Assembly (NCBI GenBank): GCA_022823865.1
Contig: JAJEHF010000026.1
Coordinates: forward strand, 40,359-104,358
Reading direction: 5' to 3'
Source: Bryobacterales bacterium
GTDB taxonomy: Bacteria; Acidobacteriota; Terriglobia; Bryobacterales; UBA6623
DNA: 64,000 bases
Made by a program: the position numbers and the translations under genes. Under the pieces are notes generated by a model that saw only the letters and a program-made list of their open reading frames with translations, was not told the DNA's origin and made no database searches. How positions within the stretch are numbered: position 1 is the first letter of the stretch; every line of letters starts with the position of its first letter. Below are positions 21,753 to 30,936 of this stretch, in pieces.

Positions 21753-21950
21753 ATGTGGGTACAGCAAATGACACTTGACACCCAGACGGTGATGCTCTTT
21801 ACGATCTTGCTCTCAGTGCTCGGGTCGGCGTGGAAACTGTTTAATGGCCTGTCTGACTTGCGTGAGCGCATGGCGCGATTGGAGGGGCGGATGGACACGC
21901 TGGAGAGCGTCATCGTGCAGGTCTTTACTCAGAGGGAGCCCGCGCAATAG
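21753..21950 (+). CDS. small membrane/coiled-coil protein
   Basis: One TM segment followed by heptad-like LRERMARLEGRMDTLESVI. Confidence 0.5.
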   Translation: MWVQQMTLDTQTVMLFTILLSVLGSAWKLFNGLSDLRERMARLEGRMDTLESVIVQVFTQREPAQ

Positions 21951-22042
21951 GCAAGCAAGCACTGGCCCCGAAGCTGTGCGAGGTCGATCTGTCAGCGCGT
22001 AACTGCCAGCAGAGCAGGGCAGAGTTGCGAAAAAAGTTAGAC

Positions 22043-22375
22043 ATGTCGGAACGAGCGCCGAGACGATACGACCCTTCGGCAATGGACCATAGGATTGAGC
22101 CGGAGGAATCTTGGTGGCTGGCTCCATGGCGCCGTAAGAAACCGCACGAAAAGGTCTTGTTCCTCCTAGGGTTTGTTGTCAACGTAGGGCTAACCATTGA
22201 ATGGTACGAGACAGGCTATCTAGTCCATTGGTTCACGACGCCGATGCTCTGGTTCTCGCTGGTCTGGGCCTATTTCTCCGAGTCAGGGCCGCGTAAGATC
22301 ATCGTCATTACCGAGTTGGGCTTGAACGGCTCGCGCTCGGCTCAAGCCGAGCATCGCTCGCTGGAACCCACGTGA
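22043..22375 (+). CDS. small hypothetical membrane protein
   Basis: Hydrophobic segments VLFLLGFVVNVGLTIEWYETG and MLWFSLVWAYF. Confidence 0.45.
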   Translation: MSERAPRRYDPSAMDHRIEPEESWWLAPWRRKKPHEKVLFLLGFVVNVGLTIEWYETGYLVHWFTTPMLWFSLVWAYFSESGPRKIIVITELGLNGSRSAQAEHRSLEPT

Positions 22376-22431
22376 ACAAAGCCGGCAGCAGTTCGCCTGC
22401 ACTCAAGATCCGTCGGAGCCGATGGCCGATT

Positions 22432-23250
22432 TCACTCGAGCCTGAAGCTAATGTCAGCAGCAGGCGCAGAGTGGGTTAGCGCCCCAACGGAAATATAGTC
22501 GGCTCCGGCTTCGGCGTATTCTCGGACTGTTTCCAACAGCACATTTCCAGACACCTCCAACTTCGCGCGGCCAGCTACGCGCTTGACAGCCTCGGCGACC
22601 TGTCGGGGGGAGAAGTTGTCCAGAAGGATATGACGGATCCCACAGTTCAGGGCCTCTTCTAACTCCCCCGAATCGCGAACCTCGACTTCGATCGTTCGGC
22701 CGGTGCGGCGACAGTTCTCGATCGCTTGTGTAATGCTGCCTGCGGCATCAACGTGATTGTTCTTGATCAGTACTGCGTCGAACAGGCCTAGCCTGTGATT
22801 CGTTCCGCCGCCAGCTTGGACAGCGAGCTTATTGAGGACGCGCATGCCGGGGCTGGTCTTGCGCGTGTCCAGAAGCGTACATCCCGTTCCCTCAATCGCC
22901 TCGACGAATTGACTCGTCAAGGTGGCAACGCCGCAAGTCCGTTGAAGGAAATTCAAGGCCGTCCGCTCCATCGTCAACAGTCTCCGGGTTGCTCCGCCGA
23001 CCTTGGCGAAGACTTGGCCCGCGAGCACATGTGTACCATCACCTTCCAGGATCTCGACCTTCTCTTGGTGAAAGATGATTGGCAAGAGTTCAGTGCCAGC
23101 CAACGTTAAGTCTTGCTTAGGCAAGAAATAGCCTACGCTCTGCGACTCTCGGGGCACACAGGCCTCGGTAGTCACGTCTCCGGAGCCAACATCCTCGGCC
23201 ACCGCGAGCCGGATGAGTTCACGAACCTGTGGATGGTCCCAATGCAGCAT
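22432..23250 (-). CDS. nadC: nicotinate-nucleotide diphosphorylase (carboxylating)
   Basis: VAEDVGSGDVTTEA; RTALNFLQRTCGVATLT; LDTRKTSPGMRVLNKLAVQAGGGTNHRLGL. Confidence 0.95.
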   Translation of the reverse strand: MLHWDHPQVRELIRLAVAEDVGSGDVTTEACVPRESQSVGYFLPKQDLTLAGTELLPIIFHQEKVEILEGDGTHVLAGQVFAKVGGATRRLLTMERTALNFLQRTCGVATLTSQFVEAIEGTGCTLLDTRKTSPGMRVLNKLAVQAGGGTNHRLGLFDAVLIKNNHVDAAGSITQAIENCRRTGRTIEVEVRDSGELEEALNCGIRHILLDNFSPRQVAEAVKRVAGRAKLEVSGNVLLETVREYAEAGADYISVGALTHSAPAADISFRLE

Positions 23251-23298
23251 GGTCTCTGGCTCTGATCAGCTTTAGCGTTTCCGAGACGTCCTTGGTGT

Positions 23299-24276
23299 TC
23301 AGGTCACCCGCTCAGACGCCGGCTGGAAGAGCAGTCTGGAGGCAGTATCGATCACTCTGAGTGTCGGCGTGGAAACGTGGTACCTGTCGGCGAGTTCCAG
23401 AACGGCGCCGAGGAGCGCGTCCAATTCGGCAACCCGCCCCTGCTCCAAGTCTTGGAGCATCGATGGTTTATGATCTCCCGCCGCGCGTGCCCCGGCGATG
23501 CGGCGTTCGTTGGATAGGGCGATCTGCACGCCGACTGCAGAAGCGACCTGCCGCACTTCGTCCATGATTGCCTCCGTCAGGCGCAAGCCTTGAGGCGAAT
23601 CGGTCAGCTCAGCCAGAGTCTTGCGGGTCAGGGCGCTAAGGGGGTTGAACGCAGCGTTGCCCATGAGCTTGACCCACAGTTCATGGCGGATGTTGTTGCG
23701 CGCCGGTGCCTTGATCCCGGCATCCCGCAGCGCCAATGACAGCAGGCGTATGCGTTCAGTGCGCTCCCCGGATGGCTCTCCCAGCGGCAGGCGCACACCG
23801 GAGGTGTGGGTAACGATGCCGGGACCGGCCAACGAGCACGACATGTAGACGATCGCTCCCAAAACGAGCGGCGCTGGGATATGCTTTGCGATCACTCCTC
23901 CGGGATCGACACACGCGATTGGCCTGTCGTCCCCGGGCACGCCGTAGAAGTACCACCACGGCAGACCGTTCTGCGTTGATACGAAGGTCGTGTCGGCGCC
24001 CTTCAGGTGCTCGACGAACGGTGCGATTTCTGTCAGCGCGCTGGCCTTGACAGCCAAGACGACAAAGTCCGATGGGCCGACCTCGGCCGCAGACGCGATT
24101 GCATGCACTTTGTAGCGCTTCTCGCCGAAGACATCGCTACGAATCAACAAGCCTCGTTCGCGCTGGGCGTCTAGGTTCGCTCCGCGTGCGATGAAGTGGA
24201 CGTCGTGCCCAGCTTCGAGCAACCGGGAGCCCAAGAAGGCGCCGACCGCACCGGCACCGTAGATCGCGAATTTCAC
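23299..24276 (-). CDS. panE: 2-dehydropantoate 2-reductase (ketopantoate reductase family)
   Basis: KFAIYGAGAVGAFLGSRLLEAGHDVHFIARG; VKLMGNAAFNPLSALTRKT; GTG start proposed. Confidence 0.85.
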   Translation of the reverse strand: MKFAIYGAGAVGAFLGSRLLEAGHDVHFIARGANLDAQRERGLLIRSDVFGEKRYKVHAIASAAEVGPSDFVVLAVKASALTEIAPFVEHLKGADTTFVSTQNGLPWWYFYGVPGDDRPIACVDPGGVIAKHIPAPLVLGAIVYMSCSLAGPGIVTHTSGVRLPLGEPSGERTERIRLLSLALRDAGIKAPARNNIRHELWVKLMGNAAFNPLSALTRKTLAELTDSPQGLRLTEAIMDEVRQVASAVGVQIALSNERRIAGARAAGDHKPSMLQDLEQGRVAELDALLGAVLELADRYHVSTPTLRVIDTASRLLFQPASERVT

Positions 24277-24286
24277 TGTGCGCAGC

Positions 24287-24916
24287 CTAGCCGAGCGCCT
24301 TGCGCACGGCATCCTCCAGTGCATCCAGAGAGTCGGAGAAGAAGTGATCACTGGCTTCAATCCAGGTCAGATCCTTGGGCTGGCCCGCCGTGGCGAAGAC
24401 CCGTTCTAGGTTGCTGCGCGAGCCGAACTCGTCCTGCGTGCTATGCACGAAGTGCTTCGGGCACCCGCATGCCTCCAGATAGCTCAAGTCGCCCCGATTG
24501 ACTGGAGTTCCGACGGCGATGATTCGCTCCACGGTCGGGTGACCGCAACAGACGCGCAAGCTGATTCTCGACCCGAACGAGAACCCGCCCACAACCAAGG
24601 GGATGCCCGCATAGCGTTCCTGCATATACTGCATCGCTGCCCTGAGATCGTCCTGCTCTCCTTCGCCGGCATCATAAGTGCCCGAACTCGCTCCGACGCC
24701 GCGGAAGTTGAATCGCAGCACGGCGGCCCCCGTGCTGCGGCCGGCTTTGGCAATGCGGAAGACGACCTTGTTGTGCATCGTCCCGCCGTGCTGTGGGTGG
24801 GGGTGGCAGACAACAAAGGCACGCTCGATTCGATTGGGGGGCTCGGGTTCTTCGAGAAGTGCCTCGAGCCGTCCTGCGGGGCCGATAAGAAAGATGGATT
24901 GCAGCTTGCGGGCCAT
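24287..24916 (-). CDS. alpha/beta hydrolase
   Basis: VVCHPHPQHGGTMHNKVVFRIAKA; FNFRGVGASSG; GGFSFGS. Confidence 0.9.
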   Translation of the reverse strand: MARKLQSIFLIGPAGRLEALLEEPEPPNRIERAFVVCHPHPQHGGTMHNKVVFRIAKAGRSTGAAVLRFNFRGVGASSGTYDAGEGEQDDLRAAMQYMQERYAGIPLVVGGFSFGSRISLRVCCGHPTVERIIAVGTPVNRGDLSYLEACGCPKHFVHSTQDEFGSRSNLERVFATAGQPKDLTWIEASDHFFSDSLDALEDAVRKALG

Positions 24917-25044
24917 GACTTATGGATTGAGGGCCGCGAAATCCACTGAAACGGAATTCAGGGAGTTCGCGGATAGCAGGCGCATCTATCATAGGTTCGG
25001 GCTGTGCTCCGGATCGGACAGCACTGGGTAGCCCTCGAACAACC

Positions 25045-26595
25045 ATGTATCAACGCCGAATCTCCCACCTATTTTCTCAATCGCAGGTGATGGTGCTGGC
25101 CGCGGCCTGCCTGTGCCTGCTGTTGGGGGCATGCGCTACGTCTGAGACTTCCGCACTGCCGGAACGGCCCAATGTGCTTTTCATCGTCGTCGACGATCTA
25201 AACGTTGCGCTGGGCTCGTATGACGGCTATCCGACAGCCAAGACTCCGAATCTCGACCGCCTCGCATCCGAGGGAGTGCAATTCGACAGAGCCTACGCTC
25301 AGGATCCCGTTTGCAACCCGTCTCGGACATCCTTTCTCAGCGGTCGCCGCCCACCGACCACGAATGTCTACGGAAACTTCGTAGAGCCGCGCACTTACCT
25401 CGGCGACGTCGTGATGCTGCCCGAGTACTTCGGTGCGCACGGATACTTCACCGCCAGGGTGGGGAAGGTAGCCCACGGCAGGTACGAAGCTGCCGTGAAA
25501 TGGGACATCTCCGAGAATGCCGCCCGGAGGGAGCACTACCTTCCGGGAGTGGACCATTCCGAGGTCCGTGACAACACATGGATCGAGGGTTCGGAGGAAG
25601 GCCTCTCAAGGGCGGAGATCCTAGGCCACCTCGACCGGCCGACTGGGATGCCGCTGAGCTGGCGGGCCACCGACGAGACCGAAGCCGAGACTCCTGATGG
25701 TCAGACCACACGGCGCGTCATTGAACTCATGCGGGAGAACCAAGACAATCCGTTCTTTATCGCTGCGGGCTTCCACAAACCGCACCAGCCGTGGGTAGCG
25801 CCCAAGGAATTCTTCCAGCAGCACCCAATCTCGGAAGTCGCCCCTCCGGACGAACCAGCCGACGACACTGCCGACATCCCAGCCCCGGCGCTAGGCAACT
25901 ACCCGGAAGATAAGGACCACAGCGAGGAGCAGGTGCGTCAGGCGATCGCCGCATATCACTCGACGGTCACTCTCATGGATGTCCAAGTCGGCCTGCTAAT
26001 GGAGGCGCTGACTGAACTTGAATTAGAAAGGTCCACCATTGTGGTCTTCTTCAGCGACCACGGCTTTCATCTTGGAGAGCACGGCGGGCTCTGGCGCAAG
26101 CACACGCAGTTCGAGGAATCGACGAGAGTTCCGCTGATCGTGCGGATGCCTGGCGGAGTGTCCGACAGAAACACCAGCGCGTTGGTCGAACTCGTTGACC
26201 TCTACCCGACACTGGCCGACCTCTGCGGATTGCCGTCTCCTGAAGGCATGGAGGGCATCAGCTTCCGGCCAGTGCTTGAAGACCCGGACGTTCCTTGGAA
26301 GAGCGCGATTTTCTCGGAAGCAAAGCGCCAGGGCGCACATGGGCGGTCGGTACGCACCCACCGGTATCGTTTTACCGAGTGGACGCCGCTTGAGGGTGAT
26401 GGCGAGCCGCAATTCGAGCTATACGATCTGGTCGTTGATCCCAAGGAATACGACAACCTAGCCGGCGACCCAGAGCACCAGCCCACGATGGACCGTCTTG
26501 CCGCAGTCTTGGAGAGCGGGTGGAAAGCCGCGCTCCCCGGTGCCAGCGTCGGGGGCGGGGATCTGTACTCTGAGGCCGGAAATCAGGCCGAGTGA
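25045..26595 (+). CDS. sulfatase (iduronate-2-sulfatase-like), lipoprotein
   Basis: Lipobox LLGAC; RPNVLFIVVDDLNVALGSYDG; CNPSRTSFLSGRRP. Confidence 0.92.
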   Translation: MYQRRISHLFSQSQVMVLAAACLCLLLGACATSETSALPERPNVLFIVVDDLNVALGSYDGYPTAKTPNLDRLASEGVQFDRAYAQDPVCNPSRTSFLSGRRPPTTNVYGNFVEPRTYLGDVVMLPEYFGAHGYFTARVGKVAHGRYEAAVKWDISENAARREHYLPGVDHSEVRDNTWIEGSEEGLSRAEILGHLDRPTGMPLSWRATDETEAETPDGQTTRRVIELMRENQDNPFFIAAGFHKPHQPWVAPKEFFQQHPISEVAPPDEPADDTADIPAPALGNYPEDKDHSEEQVRQAIAAYHSTVTLMDVQVGLLMEALTELELERSTIVVFFSDHGFHLGEHGGLWRKHTQFEESTRVPLIVRMPGGVSDRNTSALVELVDLYPTLADLCGLPSPEGMEGISFRPVLEDPDVPWKSAIFSEAKRQGAHGRSVRTHRYRFTEWTPLEGDGEPQFELYDLVVDPKEYDNLAGDPEHQPTMDRLAAVLESGWKAALPGASVGGGDLYSEAGNQAE

Positions 26596-26611
26596 AACGG
26601 TGACAAAAGAA

Positions 26612-27349
26612 ATGAGAATCTTCTTCCAAGCTGTTGGTTGCCAGCCGTTTGTGCTGAGAGCAGGATCGGGTGCGTGCTGTATCGCACTAGCGGCCGCTCT
26701 GTTTGCCACAGCCGCTTTCGGCCAACGCACTCCGAGAGCCGAATTCGCCCCCGTGGTCGACGATTCCGCACTTCCTAGGGTGCTGATCATTGGGGATTCC
26801 ATTTCGATCGGTTACACCCTGCCGCTACGTGCCGCGCTAGAGGGAGTTGCCAACGTGCATCGCCCGCCGGAGAACTGCGCACACACCTGGAAGGGTCTCG
26901 AATCCATCGACCGGTGGCTCGGGGAGGGGAAGTGGGACCTCATCCACTTCAACTGGGGCCTGCATGACCTCAAGTACGTGGATAAAGAGGGCAAGCTCGC
27001 ACTCCCGCCCAAAGGCAAGCAAGTCAGTACTGTGGTCGAGTACGCGGCGAATCTGGAGAAACTAGTCCAACGGCTGAATCAGACCGGCGCAACACTGATC
27101 TGGCGTCCTACCACGCCAGTGCCTGAAGGAGCGCAAGGGCGGGTGCCAGCAGACTTGGCCAAGTACAACTCGGCGGCGAGGGAAGTGATCGAGCGTCACG
27201 GCATTGAAGTCGACGACATGAACTCGTTCATCAGGGACCACAATATCCCGCAGGTTCGGCCCGACAACGTACATTTCTCGAAGGATTCCTCGGCACTGCT
27301 GGCCGGGAACTCCGCAAAGCTGATTCGCCGGAAGCTCAAGTCAGACTGA
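26612..27349 (+). CDS. SGNH/GDSL hydrolase family protein
   Basis: RVLIIGDSISIGYTLPLRAAL (block I GDS); DNVHFSKDSSALLAGN (block V D-H). Confidence 0.85.
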   Translation: MRIFFQAVGCQPFVLRAGSGACCIALAAALFATAAFGQRTPRAEFAPVVDDSALPRVLIIGDSISIGYTLPLRAALEGVANVHRPPENCAHTWKGLESIDRWLGEGKWDLIHFNWGLHDLKYVDKEGKLALPPKGKQVSTVVEYAANLEKLVQRLNQTGATLIWRPTTPVPEGAQGRVPADLAKYNSAAREVIERHGIEVDDMNSFIRDHNIPQVRPDNVHFSKDSSALLAGNSAKLIRRKLKSD

Positions 27350-27397
27350 AGGGCCAGGCAGCGCTGAGGGGACTTGCCGCGTATCCCGTCGCCGCGA

Positions 27398-28524
27398 TCA
27401 AGGCCCGCCTGGCGCGAATGGGTCGTCAACCCCTCTAGGCAGACGGAACCTACGACGAATATCTCCCACTATGGGACCAGCGACGTAGAAGCGGCCTCGT
27501 TTCTCGCCGTCTGGAATTAGAAATCCAGCATCAACGAGAATCTTCAGATCACGGCTCGCGAGATTCTTGGAGACATCTGCACTAACGCGGTAGGACGAGT
27601 TCCGCACTCTCCCGAATGCGGCTTGGAGCAGAGCCATTGCAGTGCGCTCGGGGAGGTCGTTGTTTCGAACTAGGTCCAGCATCTCCCCATAGATCCTTTC
27701 GGTCTCTCTCGTCCGACGAAGGATAGTCTGCACCTGTCTGTAATGGCCAACCAAGCAGAAGCGCACCCACGGCTTGGCGTTTCGCGTTGGATTCCACCCG
27801 CCGCCCCCGACCTCTGACAGCACGTCGTAATACTCCTGTTGGTTGTAGCCAACGTACTCTTCGATAGAAGAGAATTCCGGAGCGACGATTCCGTCAGTTG
27901 CCAATACTGCCGTGTGGATGCATCTGGCCGTTCTCCCGTTTCCATCCGTGAATGGATGTAGCATCGCTAGGTTTAGGTGTGTCATAGCCGCACGCAGAAA
28001 GAGCGACTCGGCATCTCCGTCGTTCACGTAGTCGAGAAGTTCTTGGATGCGGCGTTCTAGCTGGTCCCTATCTACACCTTCGTGTACTAAGTCCCCGTTT
28101 GAGCGTTTCTGACCCCAACCCATCCAGGACGGTACTGGCCAGGATTCGCAGCTAGGTCGGATTGGCAGATCATGAAATGGACGGCTAAGAGCACATCTTC
28201 CGTGATCCTGAAAGATGGGCTTTGACGGCGCTGCCGGATATAGTTCATCGCCTCGCGGTAGCCAATGACCGCTCGCCACGTGTCACGGTCAGTGTTCGCG
28301 GGATCTTCACCGTCGATTGCAGCGATCGCGTCGTCCTGGGACACGTTGATGCCTTCCACGCTGTTCGATGCGGCAAGGGCGCGAGCCCTCGTCATGCGCG
28401 CGAGCCAACCTGTCCATCGGCGCGGCTCCGCAGCTACGTGCAGACGCAGATCGGATCGGATACTGGCGATAGCCTCCTCCACTCGTTTCTCGTGGTCATC
28501 CAGAGAGTGATAGGTGAACAGCAT
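27398..28524 (-). pseudogene. Fic family protein (adenylyltransferase-like), frameshifted
   Basis: 28524-28087 encodes SNSVEGINVS...NPGQYRPGWVGVRNAQTG; continuation GDLVHEGVDRDQLERR...HPFTDGNGRTAR...in the -1 frame down to 27398; shift at C4 run (G4 on coding strand) 28093-28096. Confidence 0.88.
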
Positions 28525-28935
28525 GGGAGAGCAATTACTAATTGATTCTATATCAAATAATAACTGATTTCAGGTCAGTTACTATTTACATATGTTGCAT
28601 TCTCATCTGGAAGGCTCGAACCCCTGACTGGCCGGTTTCACCGGGCATTAGGGCCAGTATCACTAGAAGGGTGGCAAAAACCACAACGTTAGTCCCCATA
28701 GAGATCGAGCCCCGCCCGCATATTGCGGAAGAAGTGCGTGGCCCCACCGGGGGTCTGCGGCACCGACTGCAAGTGGTCGCACAAGGCATTGCCCGGCCTT
28801 CTACGACCCGGGACTCCCGGCAACGTGTCCCGTCCGGTTCGTTGCCCCGAGCCGGGAGCGGTTCCGCTCAGGCGAGGGAGTGCGTTGGAGGTTGCTAGGC
28901 TATGATGCACGCCAGCAGCGAGTTTGGAGGACCCG

Positions 28936-29277
28936 ATGGCACGGTACCGAATAGCGCAGCTGGACGAGACTCCGGCAGTCGACTGCCCTTGCGGCCAAGC
29001 GAGGCGGGCTTTCGCGGGTCCGGGCGACGGCATCGCGACCGTCCATCTCACGGACATCAGCGCGGATTCGCGATCCCACTACCACAAGCGCATGACAGAG
29101 ATATACGTCGTGCTTGAAGGTGAGGGGACGATTGAACTTGATGGACGCTCCTACCCGTTGCGGCCGCTCACCTCGGTGATGATCCATCCCGGATGTCGGC
29201 ATCGGGCCAAGGGCCGCCTTCGAATCCTGAACATCCCGATACCGGCATTCGATCCGTCGGACGAGCACTTCGACTGA
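28936..29277 (+). CDS. cupin domain-containing protein
   Basis: SHYHKRMTEIYVVLEGEGTIELDG...MIHPGCRHRAKG. Confidence 0.88.
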   Translation: MARYRIAQLDETPAVDCPCGQARRAFAGPGDGIATVHLTDISADSRSHYHKRMTEIYVVLEGEGTIELDGRSYPLRPLTSVMIHPGCRHRAKGRLRILNIPIPAFDPSDEHFD

Positions 29278-29382
29278 CCAGCCCGGGCGCTCGGGCAAGC
29301 GTTCCGGCGCCGCTCGATAGGCGGCCGTACGGATCGGCTCAGCCGCCGGGTGCCGGCGGCTGAGGCGCGCATAATTCTTGCT

Positions 29383-29626
29383 GTGCCGCGGATCCCAGTT
29401 TCCGTTTTCCTCTGCGCCCTTCTGACTACCTGTGGCGGGAACCCGGAGCCAATGGAGCCGGCCGAACTGCCACTGGTGGAGATCGCCGGCGAAATCCCCT
29501 CTTGCCGGTCGCATGAGCCGGTTCTCCGAGCTGCTGGCACTTGCGTTCGACGGCAACGGAGTCCTGCGGCTCGTCTTCCAGCACTCCTGCACCGGGAAGG
29601 CGCTCGCGGCGCGAGACCGCCATTGA
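29383..29626 (+). pseudogene. small putative lipoprotein, possibly frameshifted
   Basis: VPRIPVSVFLCALLTTCGGNPEP (lipobox-like) in one frame, LAGRMSRFSELLALAFDGNGVLRLVFQHSCTGKALAARDRH* in the next; C4 run near 29500 at the junction. Confidence 0.35.
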
Positions 29627-29654
29627 CGCCTGCCCCTCGACACGCGGCGAGGCG

Positions 29655-30413
29655 TCAGTTCTCGAGGATGCTGATGGATCCGTGGACCGTCGACAGGGCG
29701 AAATCCGGTCCGTCCTCGCCGATTCTGTCGTCGATCGACGGCCGACGCCCGAACTTCCCCTTGCGAACTTCCAAGGGCAGGTCGGTCTTGATCGAACCGT
29801 TCACCGTGCTGGCCTTGAACGCTCCTTGCGTGTCGCTGGGCATCCAGATCCTCAAGGATCCGTTTACGGTCTCGAGGGAGTTCTTGGCAGAGCCTTCGAG
29901 AGAGGCCCAGTCCACCTGCAAGGACCCGTTCACGGTCTTCGCGGTGACGCTGCCCCGCACCTCCGTAATATTCACGGGACCATTCACCGTGCTGGCCGTA
30001 GTCTCATCGTGCGTCCCGACGATCCTGATCGAACCGTTCACCGAAGTCGCCTCGACCCGCGTCCCGCGCGGGACCTCCAGATCGTAGGAGACAGCCGCGT
30101 TCCTGACGCTCCTGGGAATCTTGGTCTCGATCTCGATGCGACCCGGGGACTCGTCGATTTCGATCCTGATCCTGTCAAGGTCGCCCGTCTCCTTGGCGAT
30201 CTTGGTCGCCCGGAGCAGGACTTGGCTGCCGTCCCTGACATTCACTTGGACGGAACCGTTCGTGTTGGCGACGGCAACCTCGCCGCCGTCCTCAAGGTTG
30301 AGGGAGCGCTCGAAGTCTTCGCTGACCTTCGCTCCAACAGCATGCATGCTGCAGTATGCGGCGAAGAGCATGACCGCGGAAAGCGAGATTGCGACACGCC
30401 AGGATTGATGCAT
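29655..30413 (-). CDS. DUF4097-type beta-strand repeat protein
   Basis: Repeated (T/S)VNGS(L/I/V) beta-helix motif; signal peptide. Confidence 0.82.
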   Translation of the reverse strand: MHQSWRVAISLSAVMLFAAYCSMHAVGAKVSEDFERSLNLEDGGEVAVANTNGSVQVNVRDGSQVLLRATKIAKETGDLDRIRIEIDESPGRIEIETKIPRSVRNAAVSYDLEVPRGTRVEATSVNGSIRIVGTHDETTASTVNGPVNITEVRGSVTAKTVNGSLQVDWASLEGSAKNSLETVNGSLRIWMPSDTQGAFKASTVNGSIKTDLPLEVRKGKFGRRPSIDDRIGEDGPDFALSTVHGSISILEN

Positions 30414-30936
30414 GGTGGTTTCCTTTCGCTTGGCCCCGACGCCTCGGGCGATTCGCCTGCCGAAGCCCTTGGAGCCGGGTACATCCCTGTAGACGCAGCG
30501 GGACTGGATTCGTTAGGGGATCATAAAGGGCTGCGCCCAAGAGCGTCCCGTCTAGTTCTCGCGAAGTCAGCCAGCTCTGCAGCTGGCTATTCAAGAGCGT
30601 GTCGAGCGTGCTCGTGATCGTGGCCGGGTGGATCCTGACCGACCGCGTGGTCGAACCCCGGCAGGGCTGGGGGGGCCGACGATCACGCAACTCGGATTGG
30701 CGGCCGGGACCTCGACGGCCCGCGGATAGAATCGGGGAACCCCACGGGCCGGCTGCCGCTGGCCACCGATTGCTCGCTGAGGGGCGAAATCACACTCGAG
30801 GTCACTGAATCAAGCTTCCTGATCATTGATAGGGCCAAGTGATCTAGCCAGTGTTTGCAAGGAATTACAGTACATCCAGCCCGTGGCTCGCGAAGCATGC
30901 GGTAAGGTGGCGGTGCTGCGGTCCAGCTCAAGCGTA

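Noticed and set aside
28600-28640. tRNA-like TTCGAGC loop on the minus strand (AGGGGTTCGAGCCTTCC)
   Set aside because: Stem pairing is poor (mismatch plus G-U pairs) and no acceptor, D or anticodon arms could be built around it.
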